From positions 19,485,664 through 19,549,663 of the forward strand of contig CM049315.1 of the NCBI GenBank assembly GCA_026874595.1: a stretch of 64,000 nt of DNA, written 5' to 3'. Positions 1-11,049 of this stretch are shown one piece after another. Positions within the stretch are counted from its first letter, which is position 1. Every line of letters starts with the position of its first letter. The notes below the pieces were generated by a model. That model searched no databases, was not told the DNA's origin, and worked only from the letters and a program-made list of their open reading frames with translations. A program made the position numbers and the translations under genes. This DNA comes from Sipunculus nudus. Lineage: Eukaryota; Annelida; Sipuncula; Golfingiida; Sipunculidae.

Positions 1-859
1 GTTTGATACTGGCGGAGCTTGTGACCCATTCTTTGTTTCACTACCAACTGCAAAGTTGTGTTTGAGTTAAATTTTATCGGATGTGCAAAAAAATTCATTC
101 ATGCATGTATTAACATTAATGCTGGGAAAATAAGATTAATCAAACATCTTATAAGTTCATTGTGGACTATTCCAGTACTGAACTTTTTTAACATGAAAAT
201 GCGAAATGCTTTATAAAAAGAAGTTAAATTTCATACTAGTTTATATTAAAAAGAAGAAAGGATGCTACTTAACTGAGGGATAATCAAATAGAATGCCAGT
301 AAAACAATCTTTTTAATTATAAAATTGTTTTTCAAAATCAATAATCATCAATTTTCATGTGAATTCAAAACCATGTTAAAAACCGAAATTCATAGTTTTA
401 TAGGTGGTTAATCTACAACGGAGTATCAATATAATTTATATTGTGTTTCAATATCTGGGGTTGCATTGGGAGTTACGATCTTGAAATTCCGGTCGTGTCA
501 CGTTTCATGTTCCTATGATGTAATTAAAGGGAACTTTTATATCGACACAAGAATATGTTTTTAATTATGATAGATGAATTAATGTTTAAAATTTTGTGCT
601 TTTTTATTACATTGTAGAATTTCTTTTATTACATGAAAAATAATATTGATATGAGAAAAATTCGAGCTGAAATAATAGAATTCAAGCAGAGGAGCGACTG
701 GGTTTTGCACCGTTAACGGACGACTGTTTATTTATCATTTTAGTCACCTTTGGTGGCTAATATGCGATTACCGAATAGGTGACACTAAATTAGTGGCAGA
801 AAAGTCTGCCAAATGAATATATCAAGACCTGTGAATTTGCAGACTGACAGATGTTGGTG
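1..859. other. AT-rich DNA, no recognised gene
   Basis: No supported coding region or known repeat. The only structure seen is an imperfect inverted repeat at 739-749 and 776-788 (TTTAGTCACCT against AGGTGACACTAAA), a small hairpin of unknown meaning. Confidence 0.4.
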
Positions 860-1418
860 ATTAGAATACATGTACAGTTACAGTTTATTAGATTATTTAA
901 ACGGCCCATACATATAATTCAACACTCGACAGCTTTTTTTCAAATCAGGAATACATACATAAAATTACATACAAAACATTAAAACAATGATAAATTATCA
1001 CATTACATGCAAGATACAGAGCATTTAAAAACATTCACTCAGGCTATATAAAGAGAATGACAAATAACTATATGCATATAAAATTAGCTAAACACTCGCC
1101 AAAAATAACAGGTTTTTAACCTCTTTTTTAAAAATGGCAATAGAGCCAGCTGTCTTAATGTCTTCGGGCAGTCCATTCCAAACAGTTGGTGCTGCAAACA
1201 TAAGAGCACGCTTACCGTAAGTTTCGGTGTTTGTCAAAGGAGTGCAAAGCAGTTCTCTAAAATTTGACCGAAGAGTTCTTTCACTGATCTTCCCCTTTAT
1301 CAATTCACTTAGGTATGAAGGTAACGTTTCTTGTTTGTTTTTATACACTAAAAGAGCAATTTTAAAATCTATTCGCTCACGTATCGGTAGCCAGTGTAAA
1401 GTCTTTAGACACTCTTTC
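860..1418 (-). mobile_element. LINE 3' fragment, RT C-terminal tail (downstream half of a split copy)
   Basis: The - strand ORF at 1088-1420 encodes the end of a non-LTR retrotransposon reverse transcriptase: LHWLPIRERIDFKI, then YGKRALMFAAPTVWNGLP and a closing FKKEVKNLLF. This order is typical of the C-terminus of CR1/L2-like LINE polyproteins. The stretch from 1088 down to about 860 is the 3' untranslated part. No catalytic residues remain, so it cannot transpose. Its 5' end stops abruptly near 1419, where AAACATGTTT-rich DNA begins. The missing upstream part (QNAAARLI region) lies at 9267-9540 on the same strand, so the two look like one interrupted insertion. Confidence 0.75.
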
Positions 1419-1424
1419 ACTCTA

Positions 1425-1620
1425 AAAATGACGTTTCACAGATGTTTAACATGTTTTGTATGCAAACATGTTTCAAATTTAAACATGTTTCAAAACATGT
1501 TTCACCGTTATTTTCAAAATTGGGTTCATTGAAACATCATGTTATGTCGTTACATGTGTGAAACGTGTAATATATGTTTTTAGACATGTCTCGCGCGGAA
1601 AACTACATTTCACTTGTTTT
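1425..1620. repeat. AAACATGTTT palindrome cluster (left)
   Basis: Closely spaced copies of AAACATGTTT(C) and shorter ACATGT palindromes. The same motif makes up the array at 8540-9250. Small ORFs here have repeat-like composition and are not credible genes. Confidence 0.6.
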
Positions 1621-2575
1621 AACTGCCGTTATTTTTTTGCCACTGGTCACGTGACCGGATATTCTCCCCATTTATCTGGAACCAATTGTATGATAAACTC
1701 ATTGCCAGTGATCGCGGGAAAGATGAAAACTTCCGAGAAAACGGAACGTGATTTTGAGCAATTACCAGGTCCACCTTAGATGATGTTCAGTCTTGGGCGC
1801 AGAGAAGGTTTCCTGTAGCAACCCAAAATATAATTTCCCAGTAATTAAAAGGTGAGTCAAACGTTAAGTTTGTGAACAGTATGTATTATGTATAACATCG
1901 CTCTTTAAGAACACTTATTCATGCTTTTTATAAATTACAACGACATTTTTACTTCAACAGAATCAATATGCATCCGAAAGTACAGACAACCACCCAAATA
2001 CAGCAATAAGACAAATCCTATACAATAATGTACAGGATTTTGGAAAGGGGGTGGGGGGATTTCCAAAAAAGAACTTACTTTTCAAGTGTTTTTATATTTG
2101 TTGCTTTAAAATAGACATGTTGTTTTTATATTTTTTTTAAGTAAAGCAAGTGATCATTGGCAGCTTTTTATTAGAAACTACTGTACAAAATTCAATGTAG
2201 TTTGGCAAAACCATGAGATATCTTTGAGAATCCTTTAAGAACAGATGCTAGAAGGAGCATTGTGGACCCAAGTTTACATGTATAGACTGCTGAGTAGGTA
2301 AGATATTTATTTTAACAGCACTTGATCAAATGTGAAGTGTGATGAACATTTAGCTGTTTTAAGAAGAAGGCTATGCAAAGATAATTTTGTTAGATTTTCA
2401 AGGCATTTTTACTGAAACCCAGAATTTGAAGATGAATAAGGAAGACATAAGTAATTTGTGATTAGAATGATAAAATTAGCAAAAACCTGTAACTATGTGC
2501 AGTATCATATTTGTGTAGATTAAAGTCTGCAGCATGTTCAAACACTACCTCATGGGCACATAGTTAACAAAATGG
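1621..2575. other. No recognised feature
   Basis: AT-rich DNA. A 73-codon ORF begins at 1558 and runs into this stretch; it matches nothing I recognise and has no exon-like boundaries. A G-run lies near 2045-2058. Confidence 0.35.
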
Positions 2576-2584
2576 TAATTTATG

Positions 2585-3340
2585 CATCTGATCAAGGCTG
2601 AATGTGTGTACATGGGTGGTGGTGGTGGAATGGGTTCCAGGCTACCAAGGCTGGATGTGTGAATGGAGTTCAGGTTACCAACGCTGGATGTGTGCACATT
2701 GGTAGTGGAGGGGGATAGGGTCCAGGGTACCAGTGCTGGATGCATGTATATCGGTTGTGCTTGTGGAATGGGATTCAGGATACCAAGTCTGGATGGGTGA
2801 ATACATGACTGATCCCATGACCCAGTCCATGGTACCAAGGGTGGATATGTGAATATGGGTGTTGATGGAATTGGGTCTAGGGTACCAAGGCTGGATGTGT
2901 GAATACATTACTGGAGATGGACCGGGTTCCAGGGTACACACACTCGGTGTGTGTTCATAGGTGTTTGTGGAATGTGGTCCATGGTACCAAGGCTGGATGT
3001 TTGAATACATGACTGGTTGTGGACTGGTGTCCAGGGTACAAAGGCTTGATGTGTGTTCATCAGTGTTTGTGGAATGGTCCAGGGTACCAGGTCTGGATGT
3101 TTGTACATGATTGTTAGTGGACTAGGCTCTAGGGTAACAAGGCTGGATGTGTACATTGGTGTTGGTGGAATGGGGTCCAGGGTGCCAAGGCTGGATGTGT
3201 GAACATGGGTGTTGGTGGTGGGACTGGTCTAGATACCCAGGCTGGATGGGTAAATATTGATGGTGGTATGGTTTCCAGGGTACCAAGGCTGGATGCGGGC
3301 ATATGGGTGGTAATGGTGGTTTTGTGGTTTCCATGCAGTT
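2585..3340. repeat. 50-bp minisatellite, about 14 copies
   Basis: The core GGTACCAAGGCTGGATGTGTG recurs with the phase-marking GGCTGGATG near 2649, 2734, 2787, 2839, 2889, 2991, 3043, 3091, 3141, 3189, 3240 and 3288, giving spacings of 48-53 bp. The variable part between cores is GT-rich. Copies are diverged by point changes and small indels. The - strand ORFs with repeated HPALVPW-like peptides are by-products of the repeat. Confidence 0.85.
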
Positions 3341-3490
3341 TACCCAAGTTGGAGTGAACTCGGGCAGATAGTGAATATTTAATTAAGTAATTATTGCTTC
3401 ACTTCATCCAAATTTTGGATCTTTACACAAATACAATTTTTGGTAATAGTTGAAGTTTTCTTGTTTACATATTTGCATGTAATATATTTT

Positions 3491-3980
3491 CAGGGTTGGC
3501 AGTTTTATCCGCAGCAGGTTTTAATACACAGGATTAATCCGGATCGGATAAAACAGGTTTTATCCAGTTTTATCTGAAGTTTGGGTGTAAACTGTCTGTG
3601 AAGTAGACACTTTATATAAAGTTTAGCTTCCACTGTAAAATAAAGTTCTAATAAGAAATATTTGTGACTAGTTGACTGAATTATTGTTTCCAATATTTTT
3701 TATTGAAACAATAACATAACATCTTAATAACAAATACAGACATTTAATACATACATACAAAGGCACTTAGGATGAACCTACATTATACATAAGACACAGA
3801 CACATGCATAAAAGAAGCTACATGCATAAATTGTATATCTACTCATTGGTCTCCATATAGTTATACATAAAACAAACATTTCTTGTCACAGATCTCTACT
3901 GAAAATGATGCCTTGATAAAACCCAGTTTTATCCAATTTCAAGGATTAAACAAGTCTTATCCGGATAAAACCCAACCCTG
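3491..3980. mobile_element. hAT-type MITE, 490 bp
   Basis: The element starts CAGGGTTGGCAGTTTTATCCG and ends CGGATAAAACCCAACCCTG; the ends are inverted repeats differing by a 2-nt indel. The flanks carry an identical 8-bp target duplication TATATTTT (3483-3490 and 3981-3988). CAGGG termini with 8-bp duplications are characteristic of hAT DNA transposons. No transposase is encoded; the 62-codon ORF inside is not credible. Internal copies of the GGATAAAAC/GTTTTATCC motif near both ends are probably subterminal binding repeats. Confidence 0.85.
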
Positions 3981-3988
3981 TATATTTT

Positions 3989-4665
3989 TAATCCTCAATT
4001 AAATATATAGTACATATGATATTTTTATCTTGTTCTTGTCAGTGCCACTGATTAAATAAATGACAAATGCTTGCAACAGATTATGCTAACCAGCAGCTTT
4101 ATGTTCCTTAGGGGTCTTTGATTTAATCATTGATAGATTAATGGATTTTGATTCAATTGTTGTAAACATTCATATTATTCCATTAGAGAGGTATAACTAT
4201 TAGAGGTCGTATTCTTAAATATCATCATTATGTTGCTAGGTTTAAACAGTATTTGAATAAAATGTAAGTAGACATTTTCATTTTATAAAAAAAACCTCCA
4301 CATAAATAGCTGTTATTAATTCTTGTTTGACTTGTGTCAAAATCTAGTTGATGTCAGTGTATTCCTTGCAGATGCATGTAAGAAATGTCAGCTGTGCTGC
4401 TGACAGTTAATACTAATTTCTCTTTTTCTCCAAACTCATCATGGATATAACACCATTTAGCTTTTATAAATTGCTACACTTTTTTCAGAAAGATGTCAAA
4501 GAAGATTCATTTAGTACACAAGAGGGTACAGAACCAACACCTGTTATATTATAGACAACGGAGAATTAAGGTCAAGTGCTATTTTGAGTGACTCCATGAA
4601 CATATATTAATTGAAGAATGGTTCAGTATGGAAAACCTCGTACCTGCTTCTAGGCTGGTACTATT
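3989..4665. other. No recognised feature
   Basis: AT-rich non-coding DNA between the hAT MITE and a dispersed repeat; nothing supportable is seen. Confidence 0.35.
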
Positions 4666-4669
4666 TTCT

Positions 4670-4945
4670 TTAAAGGACCCAATCACCTATCTGACTGTTA
4701 TAAACTAAAGGTTATCCCTTGGAGCTTTCATAAAAAATATGCCATAAAACATGGATATCACTGCACACAGGCTGCTTTTTTTTGCTTAAATAACAATAAT
4801 TAATAATAATATGTAAGGGCTTGCTAAAATAATCAAAACAAAGGCATCTGGCAGCAAGTCAGATATACCAGAGCTTTGCAAATAGCGTTTTGCAACAAAT
4901 GAGCTTTCACATCCACATATATGCAACTTACCACCTTAGGAAGAC
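4670..4945 (-). repeat. Dispersed repeat, partial inverted copy of 28562-29020
   Basis: The stretch from TTTAAAGGACCCAATCACC (about 4670) to the GCAACTTACCACC region (about 4940) matches the reverse complement of 28740-29020. Shared blocks include AGAGCTTTGCAAATRGCGTTTTG and CTGGCRGCAAGTCAGAT. It is probably a partial MITE copy; the other end is not recognised. Confidence 0.6.
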
Positions 4946-5690
4946 TTATCCACTTCAGGAAGAGTGTCTTGAAAATAAAGTGTCTAGCAAGGACAAGTCA
5001 AATTTCTTACAAGCTTCTTCAACATTTTGTGGTTGCATTAAAATAATTGAGTATTTGATTCTTTTGTTACATCCTTAGTATTCTACGTATTTTCTAAGAA
5101 ATGTTTTAAGAATTTCAGTATTCACATATGTAAAATGTTTCTCTTTTTTTATGGTAATTTAATTTTACCAACTTTTATATAAGTGTTACAATGTTTGATG
5201 AATCACTGTGAACATACAACAGTTAGTCAATCTTGTACAATCTGGCTGATTTATCATGCATTTCATTGTTTGTATAAGGCTTCATTTGCACTGATCTTGT
5301 GATTTTGTTAAAGTGATGGTACAGGCTGTAAATGGCAATATGGTAATTTGTAGTACATTGTTTTAGATATTTTATTGATACTGAATATGCACATATAAAT
5401 CACATAATACAAGCATCAGTGGGATTAAGTGCAAGCTACTTAAAGCTTACCTCGACTCTCTCCCGAATGTTTCCATTAACAATATACGATGGCAGTATTC
5501 AGAGTGTTTGGATGTGAGTGAGTTTAGGTGAGAGAGGGTGGTATGGATGTTGGGTAAGTGAAGGCAAGTTGTAAATTTTCTTAGTAAGAATGGAAGAAAT
5601 TGTTCATTTGTTCTTTTTTTTTAAATTTAATTAAATATTTGGAAGACAAGTATTTAAAATTGTTTTTGTTTCATTTTTGTTTCAGGTCCT
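4946..5690. other. No recognised feature
   Basis: AT-rich DNA without supported genes or clear repeats. Confidence 0.35.
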
Positions 5691-5699
5691 AGTATATTA

Positions 5700-6832
5700 G
5701 GACTAATTTTATGACTGAATTATGAATATCACTTTTAGGGGAAAATATGGTGGGGAATATTATATTTTGAACCTTTTTGTGTCTTCTATGTATGAAGATA
5801 CTGCTTCAAAAATTTCTTCATTTCTGATGTGACTTGCATAGGGATTTCCATAAAGAAGTTCTTCTACAGGTATATTTAGGGGGAGATGTTTACTTCTAGA
5901 GTTGACATGGAGGTGACACTGCAGTAGGTAATGTTCTGCGTTTTCTGTTTCGAATCCACATTGGCATTTTGAATCGTGTCTTCTATATAAATCATGGTTT
6001 AGATTACTGCACTGTGTTCTTAGCCGTGTGTGAATTATCTGGGCTCTTCTTGATCCTGAATTATAATATTTAGGTGGTTTGTTTTTAGCAATTTCTCTTG
6101 ATATATTATTTTTTAGCAATTTAATGGTCTGGCAGTGTTTAAGTCTATCATCTAGTTTATTCCATAGTCGTATAGATTTTGGTAGGAATGAGTTGTAGTA
6201 CAGCTCTGTTCTAGAGAAAATGTTTTGTATATTGAGTAGAGCACTTGACCTTGTATTAAAGGTATAGTTTCTTGGTGGAGGTAATAGAAGGTAAAGGTAC
6301 TTTGGAGTTTCTTGTTTTAACATTTTGTGTAGTTGGATGACCACAGAGTTTTCCCCCTGTTTTTTTAATTGGGGCCAGCCTGTTTCTTTGTATAGTTTGG
6401 CATGGCTAGTTCCTCTAGATCTGACACAGCCTGTCACAATCCTGGCAGCTTGTAGCTGCACTGCCTCCAATGTATCACTTTGCTCTTGTGTGCAGTTACA
6501 CCACACAACATTGCTATATTCCAATATTGGCCTTATATAAGTGAAGTATATGTTTTCAAGAGTTTTCCTATCAAGCATATATTTCAGTTTGCTTAGTATT
6601 AATACTTTAGAGTTTGCTTTGGCTTTTATATTTTCTATGTGATCATTCCATTTACAGTCCTTTCTGAATGTTAATCCTAGATGTGTGCGACTGTTAAATT
6701 TATCTATTTTAATGCTATTTAAATTTAAATATAGGTCTGGGTGAGAAGTTTTAGATGATTTAGATGAAAATATTAAGGATTTGGTTTTCTTTGCGTTAAA
6801 AGTGACTAGTACATTTGTAGTACATGTATTTA
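5700..6832 (-). mobile_element. 5'-truncated LINE, RT thumb and C-terminal region
   Basis: A continuous - strand frame from about 6832 down to 5760 encodes the last third of a non-LTR retrotransposon polyprotein. It opens with NVLVTFNAKKTKSLIFS (end of the RT palm), continues with HLGLTFRKDCKWNDHI, IYFTYIRPILEYSNVVW, LQAARIVTG and PKSIRLWNKL, and has a late cysteine/histidine cluster CQCGFETENAEHYLLQC. The frame is open for about 350 codons, so the copy is fairly young. The catalytic domain and endonuclease are missing because the copy is 5'-truncated, which is usual for target-primed reverse transcription. It lies inside the 1419-9266 interval. The LINE clade is not certain. Confidence 0.8.
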
Positions 6833-6835
6833 ATT

Positions 6836-8540
6836 GTCATGGTTGATTGCATAATTGTAACCTTATGAAGCTTCAAGTATTTACAGACAGGGGCCTTGCT
6901 TTAAGATTCCAAATTAAAATTTTTATGCAAGTGATACAAACCAAGGATTTGGTATTTTGAAAATATTAATTAGGGTGCTTACAGTATTGCTGTGATAGAT
7001 TCTTTTGATACACTAATCTGAGTAGCAGCTGATGTGCCTCTCAACTATGCTGCAGTGGTGAGAAATCTTCAGTCATGGGAGACTGTGTTAATGCCAGTCT
7101 TTTCAGCATTTTATTTTACACTTTTTGACTGTAAAATATTTGCTGCAGTCAGACTGAAGCTAGAATCACTGATAGTGAATATATTGGCATGTCTGAATTA
7201 TGCAAATGCTCATTTAAGATCTGAGATCAGTGTTGCTACCTTCTAAAACATATAAAATATTATACAGTCAGCCTAATATAACTGATATATTTGCAGTTGT
7301 TACAAACAGTGCATGCAAACATTTAATGTATCGGTACATATAATTTGCATTTTATCAAAAAGATAATTTATGCTGATAATCCCATAAGTTGTTCAGGATG
7401 TGTTTGGTCAGATTCTAGAAAACTGTCCAACATAAAGAAAATATCTAAAAGGAATATATACTCCATATAAAAATTGAGTAAGTGTAAAATAAAATGCATG
7501 CTTCAAGTTTTTTTCTTTTAGAAGAAGAAAGAAATGTTCTTGCAGCTATTAGAAAATTTAAGAGCAACTTTTAAAGAGGTTTTTATCAAATAATTATTCA
7601 ACCTCACAGCTTTTAGCTCCCTCACTAAGACTCCTTGGGTTTTATGTGTTTAGAATTAAATGCACTTTTACAAGCTGTATTTAAATTTTCAGTTGTAAAT
7701 TGTAATAAGTTTAAACTTATTTATAATAAATTAAAGCTATGAGAGCAGCTACTTTGAGCCATTATTTAAATGTTTTGAATCTGTTTTCTCTTGAATTGTC
7801 AACTAAGTTGATTTCCTAAATAAAAATAAATTTCTGAAATAAAATATTGAAATAAACTTGCAAATGGATGTATACTTTATAGAATTTCATTCAAATTCCT
7901 TAAGCTAGCTGGGCATTAGTGTGCATAACACTGGTGCTCGCAATCAGGTATATTGAGTAAACATTCAATTTTTTCATTTTTAGCTAAACTGGCCATATGT
8001 TTAGCAGTTTTGAGAAATATTTTTTAAGTTTTTTCTCAATCAAATGGATCGTTTTATCACCAATCTTTTAACCTTATTGCAATTATTTGATTAAATGTGT
8101 ATTATTATACTTTAGCTCACCTCCACTTTCGTCCTTATTATATATTTCAAAGAGATTCATACAGTCCCAGTGGGTATTATTACATGCATATTACAGTCAG
8201 CTAGTTAAAATACTGATACTTGTACAAATGTGTGATCATGGGAGGCTCCAGCATCTTTCATGTTGTCCATAAAATTGTACAGGCCACACCAGACACACGA
8301 AATGTGTAAGAAATACAACTCGGTAGAGCATATTGTGTGTATATTTATATGCTGAACATTTTAAAAATATTAATAATCCATCCTCCAAATTAGGAAGCAT
8401 TGTCTAAGGAATAAATTTTATCTTTCCAGTAAATTTGTGAGTTGTTTCATCAGAAGCGAATCGTCAGGTTTTGATAATGGTTGCAGTGGACATCAAACCA
8501 CAAAGACAAACAACAAATAACATTTTCTGTGACTTTAAAT
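6836..8540. other. No recognised feature
   Basis: AT-rich DNA with many stops in all frames. Short ORFs (70 codons at 7034, 61 codons at 8087) lack domains and exon context. Confidence 0.35.
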
Positions 8541-8544
8541 ATTT

Positions 8545-9256
8545 TTCAAAACATGTTTTATCTTCTAGAAATTTTTGAGACATGATGCAAATGCAAATAT
8601 GCCTTTGATGGGCAAAATGTTATATATTTTTTCTTAGAAAAATGAAACATGTCTTTAAGCATGTTTAATATGAAACATATTTCATATAAAAACAAGTAAC
8701 ACGAGACATGTTCTACTGTAAGTTAAAACAGGTTTCTTTGAAAAACACGTTTCGAAAAATGGGACAACTACACGTTTTAGGCTGAACAGACGTTTTAAAT
8801 AGTTACATGTTTTATGAAAAGTGAAACATGTCTTAAAACATGTCTTATATGTGACATATTTCATATAAAGAAATGTAACACTGAAACATGTTTTACTCTT
8901 AGTTTAAACATGTTTCTTAGGGGAAAACATGTTTCGAAAAATTGGCCAACAACACGTTTTAGGCTAAACAAACGTTTTAAATAGTTACATGTTTTATGAA
9001 AAATGAAATATGTCTTAAGACATGTTTTATATGCGACATATTTCATATAAAAACACGTAACACAGACATGTTTTACCTTACTGTCCATAAAATTTTCTCC
9101 GTGTGCGAAACATGTTTTATATAAAAACATGTTTCAAGAGGATTAAAAACATGTTTTGGCCGTTTAAACATCATTGAGTCATGAAACATGCTGGAAACAT
9201 GTTTCGAAAAATGGGACAGAATGGTGTTTAAATAGAAACATGAAACATGTCCTCAG
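8545..9256. repeat. 180-bp tandem repeat built on AAACATGTTT palindromes
   Basis: Units begin near 8638, 8817 and 8999 (spacing 179 and 182 bp), the last one partial. Each unit contains GAAACATGTC, CATATTTCATATAAA, a CACGTTTTAGGCT block and ATAGTTACATGTTTTATG, with several AAACATGTTT palindromes. The period is close to a multiple of three, so - strand ORFs with repeated CFxYKTC-like peptides cross it; they are artefacts. Further degenerate palindromes continue to 9250. Confidence 0.75.
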
Positions 9257-9266
9257 TTTTTAGAGT

Positions 9267-9540
9267 TTGCACAATCAAATTTCATTTTAGCCAAAATCAG
9301 ACGAGCCGCTGCGTTTTGTAATCAATGCAATTAGCTTATTTGCTTTTCTAAAAAATTGAAAAACATTGAGTTTCGCTAATCCAAGTGTGAGGTCACAATC
9401 GCATGAACCAACGTACACCAATTGTTATTGTCAATGTATTTCCTAATCTTCCTCAGTCTTTATAGTTGATAAAAACCTTAAATACAGACAGCATTTATAT
9501 GTTCTTTCATACATGTTTCATCAAAGATCATACCCATATC
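9267..9540 (-). mobile_element. LINE fragment, upstream half of the split copy
   Basis: The - strand reading, with several stops and at least one frameshift, shows IFDETCMKEHINAVC, then RLRKIRKYID, TLVHAIVTSHLD and LQNAAARLILAKMKFD. This is the standard order just before the LHWLP motif in CR1/L2-like LINE reverse transcriptases. LHWLP follows in the fragment at 860-1418. Joining the two gives six residues between KF and LK, as I recall for related elements. The protein is dead. Confidence 0.7.
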
Positions 9541-9745
9541 ACGCACTTACCGCTTTTATCGAGATCCTTATTCTGTAGTAAATACTGAACATGTAGGACA
9601 GATTCTATAGTCGCTCTCAAGCCGCTGCGACAACCCTATTTGTTACCCTCATTAGAAAATACTGAATTAAATGTCACAGTTTCGATATTTGATGCTGCAT
9701 AAAATTTGTTTTTGTAACTCCAATAAAACATAAAGAATTACATAC

Positions 9746-9840
9746 CAATCTCATTCCCCAAAGGCGCGAAGTCGGAATGACGCAGTGTGGTCAATGGATC
9801 CTGTTCCGGAACACGCAATGGTCACAGTGGGGATGGAAGC
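9746..9840 (-). other. Orphan exon-like block with good splice sites
   Basis: On the - strand a pyrimidine tract ending CTTTTTCTCAACAG precedes 95 nt that end at ...GAGATTG followed by the donor GTATGTAA. One frame is open for 29 codons (ASIPTVTIACSGTGS...) and then meets TGA. The block is more GC-rich than its surroundings. I do not recognise the peptide and see no partner exons. It could be an exon of an unrecognised gene, a 3'UTR or non-coding exon, or chance. Confidence 0.3.
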
Positions 9841-10289
9841 CTGTTGAGAAAAAGAAAAAAGAGCGTTCAATTAGCATAATAATTTGTAGGATCATCAAAC
9901 CGTAATGATCATGTTTTTTTCAAGAAATCATTGGTATTTTCAAACTTTCTCGAGAAGCTATTCCTTTCATCTTATTATTTTTAAAAGAACATTCTAACCC
10001 CCACCCCTTCGTTGGAATAATCGACCATCCCAAAAATTTCCATGCACCAAGCCACCCTTCCGGCAGAGGCCGGTTTTGTGAGTCTGATTCTGTGGCACTG
10101 GATTTGAACCAGCTAACCCCAGGCCCGCCCTGTAGTGACGTAAGAAGTATGAGTTATCACAAGGGCCATTCTTTGTTACATGCTTGACATAAGGCTGTCA
10201 CCATGGCGTCCTGTCCAAAAGGCATTTCCGTGCAATACGCGGTTACGCGGGTCCACTATAATCCCCATTGATCCCCCGTATCCATTGTG

Positions 10290-10985
10290 ACGCCTCTAAA
10301 GAAATTTTCTTTCTCAAAAGGAAGTAAAGGTGTTTTTTTATCCAAAGACCACATGGCACCGCTTTCAATGCGAGGGCTTTTCAGTTTGTTCAACATAAAC
10401 ACTGATGTGACCAGCGTTTTGACTATTTTTTTATGGGTTACAAGTATGTTGATTTTTTATACATTCAAAAATATATTTCCATGATAACCATGGTTTCAAA
10501 AGTTCAGCCAAGTCATGTGTTTTATGAAGTTTTTTTTAAAAAGAAGCCCCACAGTTATCATTCGGGTTTGGTGGGGGTGGGGTCTGGGGGTTTTTTTTAG
10601 GGGGGGGGGTTCACATATATTTGTTAAGATCCGTTGTCTGTAGGGACGGTGAAACATGAAAAAATATCACAAGTACATCTTTTAATAGATGACAAACTAG
10701 AATCTGTAGTCAAGACGTACAGACCTCCACGAGAATCTCCTATAATATCAGTCGTGTTCACGTGTATGCGTTTCATGTGTGAACACTGTCATGCTTCATT
10801 TACACGAGTTCACCTTACGAGTGACAGAACAAATAAATACGAATGGGTGGCTTCCATACGGGGACACCCATCATGGTTTATAAGAAAATATATATTGTGG
10901 TGATCTATTACCTCCAAAATGAAATGCACTATTGATATGTCTTTACCCTAACCCTCTAAAAATGTTCAGCAAACATTTTTCGCCT
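10290..10985. repeat. Old tandem duplication, copy A
   Basis: Diverged copy of 11050-11680. Shared blocks in order are CAAAAGGAAGTAAA, GTATGTTGATTTTTTAT, TCCATGATAACCATGG, AAGCCC then a G-run, GTTTCATGTG, CACTGTCATG, GGGGACA and CCTCCAAAATG. Only fragmentary ORFs occur in either copy. Confidence 0.65.
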
Positions 10986-11049
10986 GTCACGCTTTTTTAG
11001 GAGGCGACCTGTAATCCCTACTGAAACCCATTTCCATTATTTCGCCTGT

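Larger units (their letters stand above)
1419..9266. mobile_element. Putative 7.85-kb insertion splitting a LINE
   Basis: The interval separates two halves of one LINE. It begins with ACTCTAAAAA (1419-1428) and ends with the reverse complement TTTTTAGAGT (9257-9266). Both ends carry clusters of the palindrome AAACATGTTT and variants (about 1425-1600 and 8560-9250). Inside are a 50-bp minisatellite, a hAT MITE and a LINE fragment. No transposase ORF is visible, so it would be non-autonomous, decayed or composite. The target duplication is not resolved, because the junction lies in a run of A. A rearrangement with repeats at its edges is the main alternative. Confidence 0.4.

Noticed and set aside
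2545-3347. Overlapping - strand ORFs with HPALVPW-like repeats
   Set aside because: They follow the 50-bp minisatellite; the frame shifts between copies and there is no start or splice context.
8682-9130. - strand ORFs with repeated CF-x-YKTC peptides
   Set aside because: Produced by the 180-bp palindromic tandem repeat.
10090-10104. tRNA-like B-box (GGTTCAAATCC on the - strand) with a T-arm-like stem
   Set aside because: No A-box or acceptor stem is found at the right distance.
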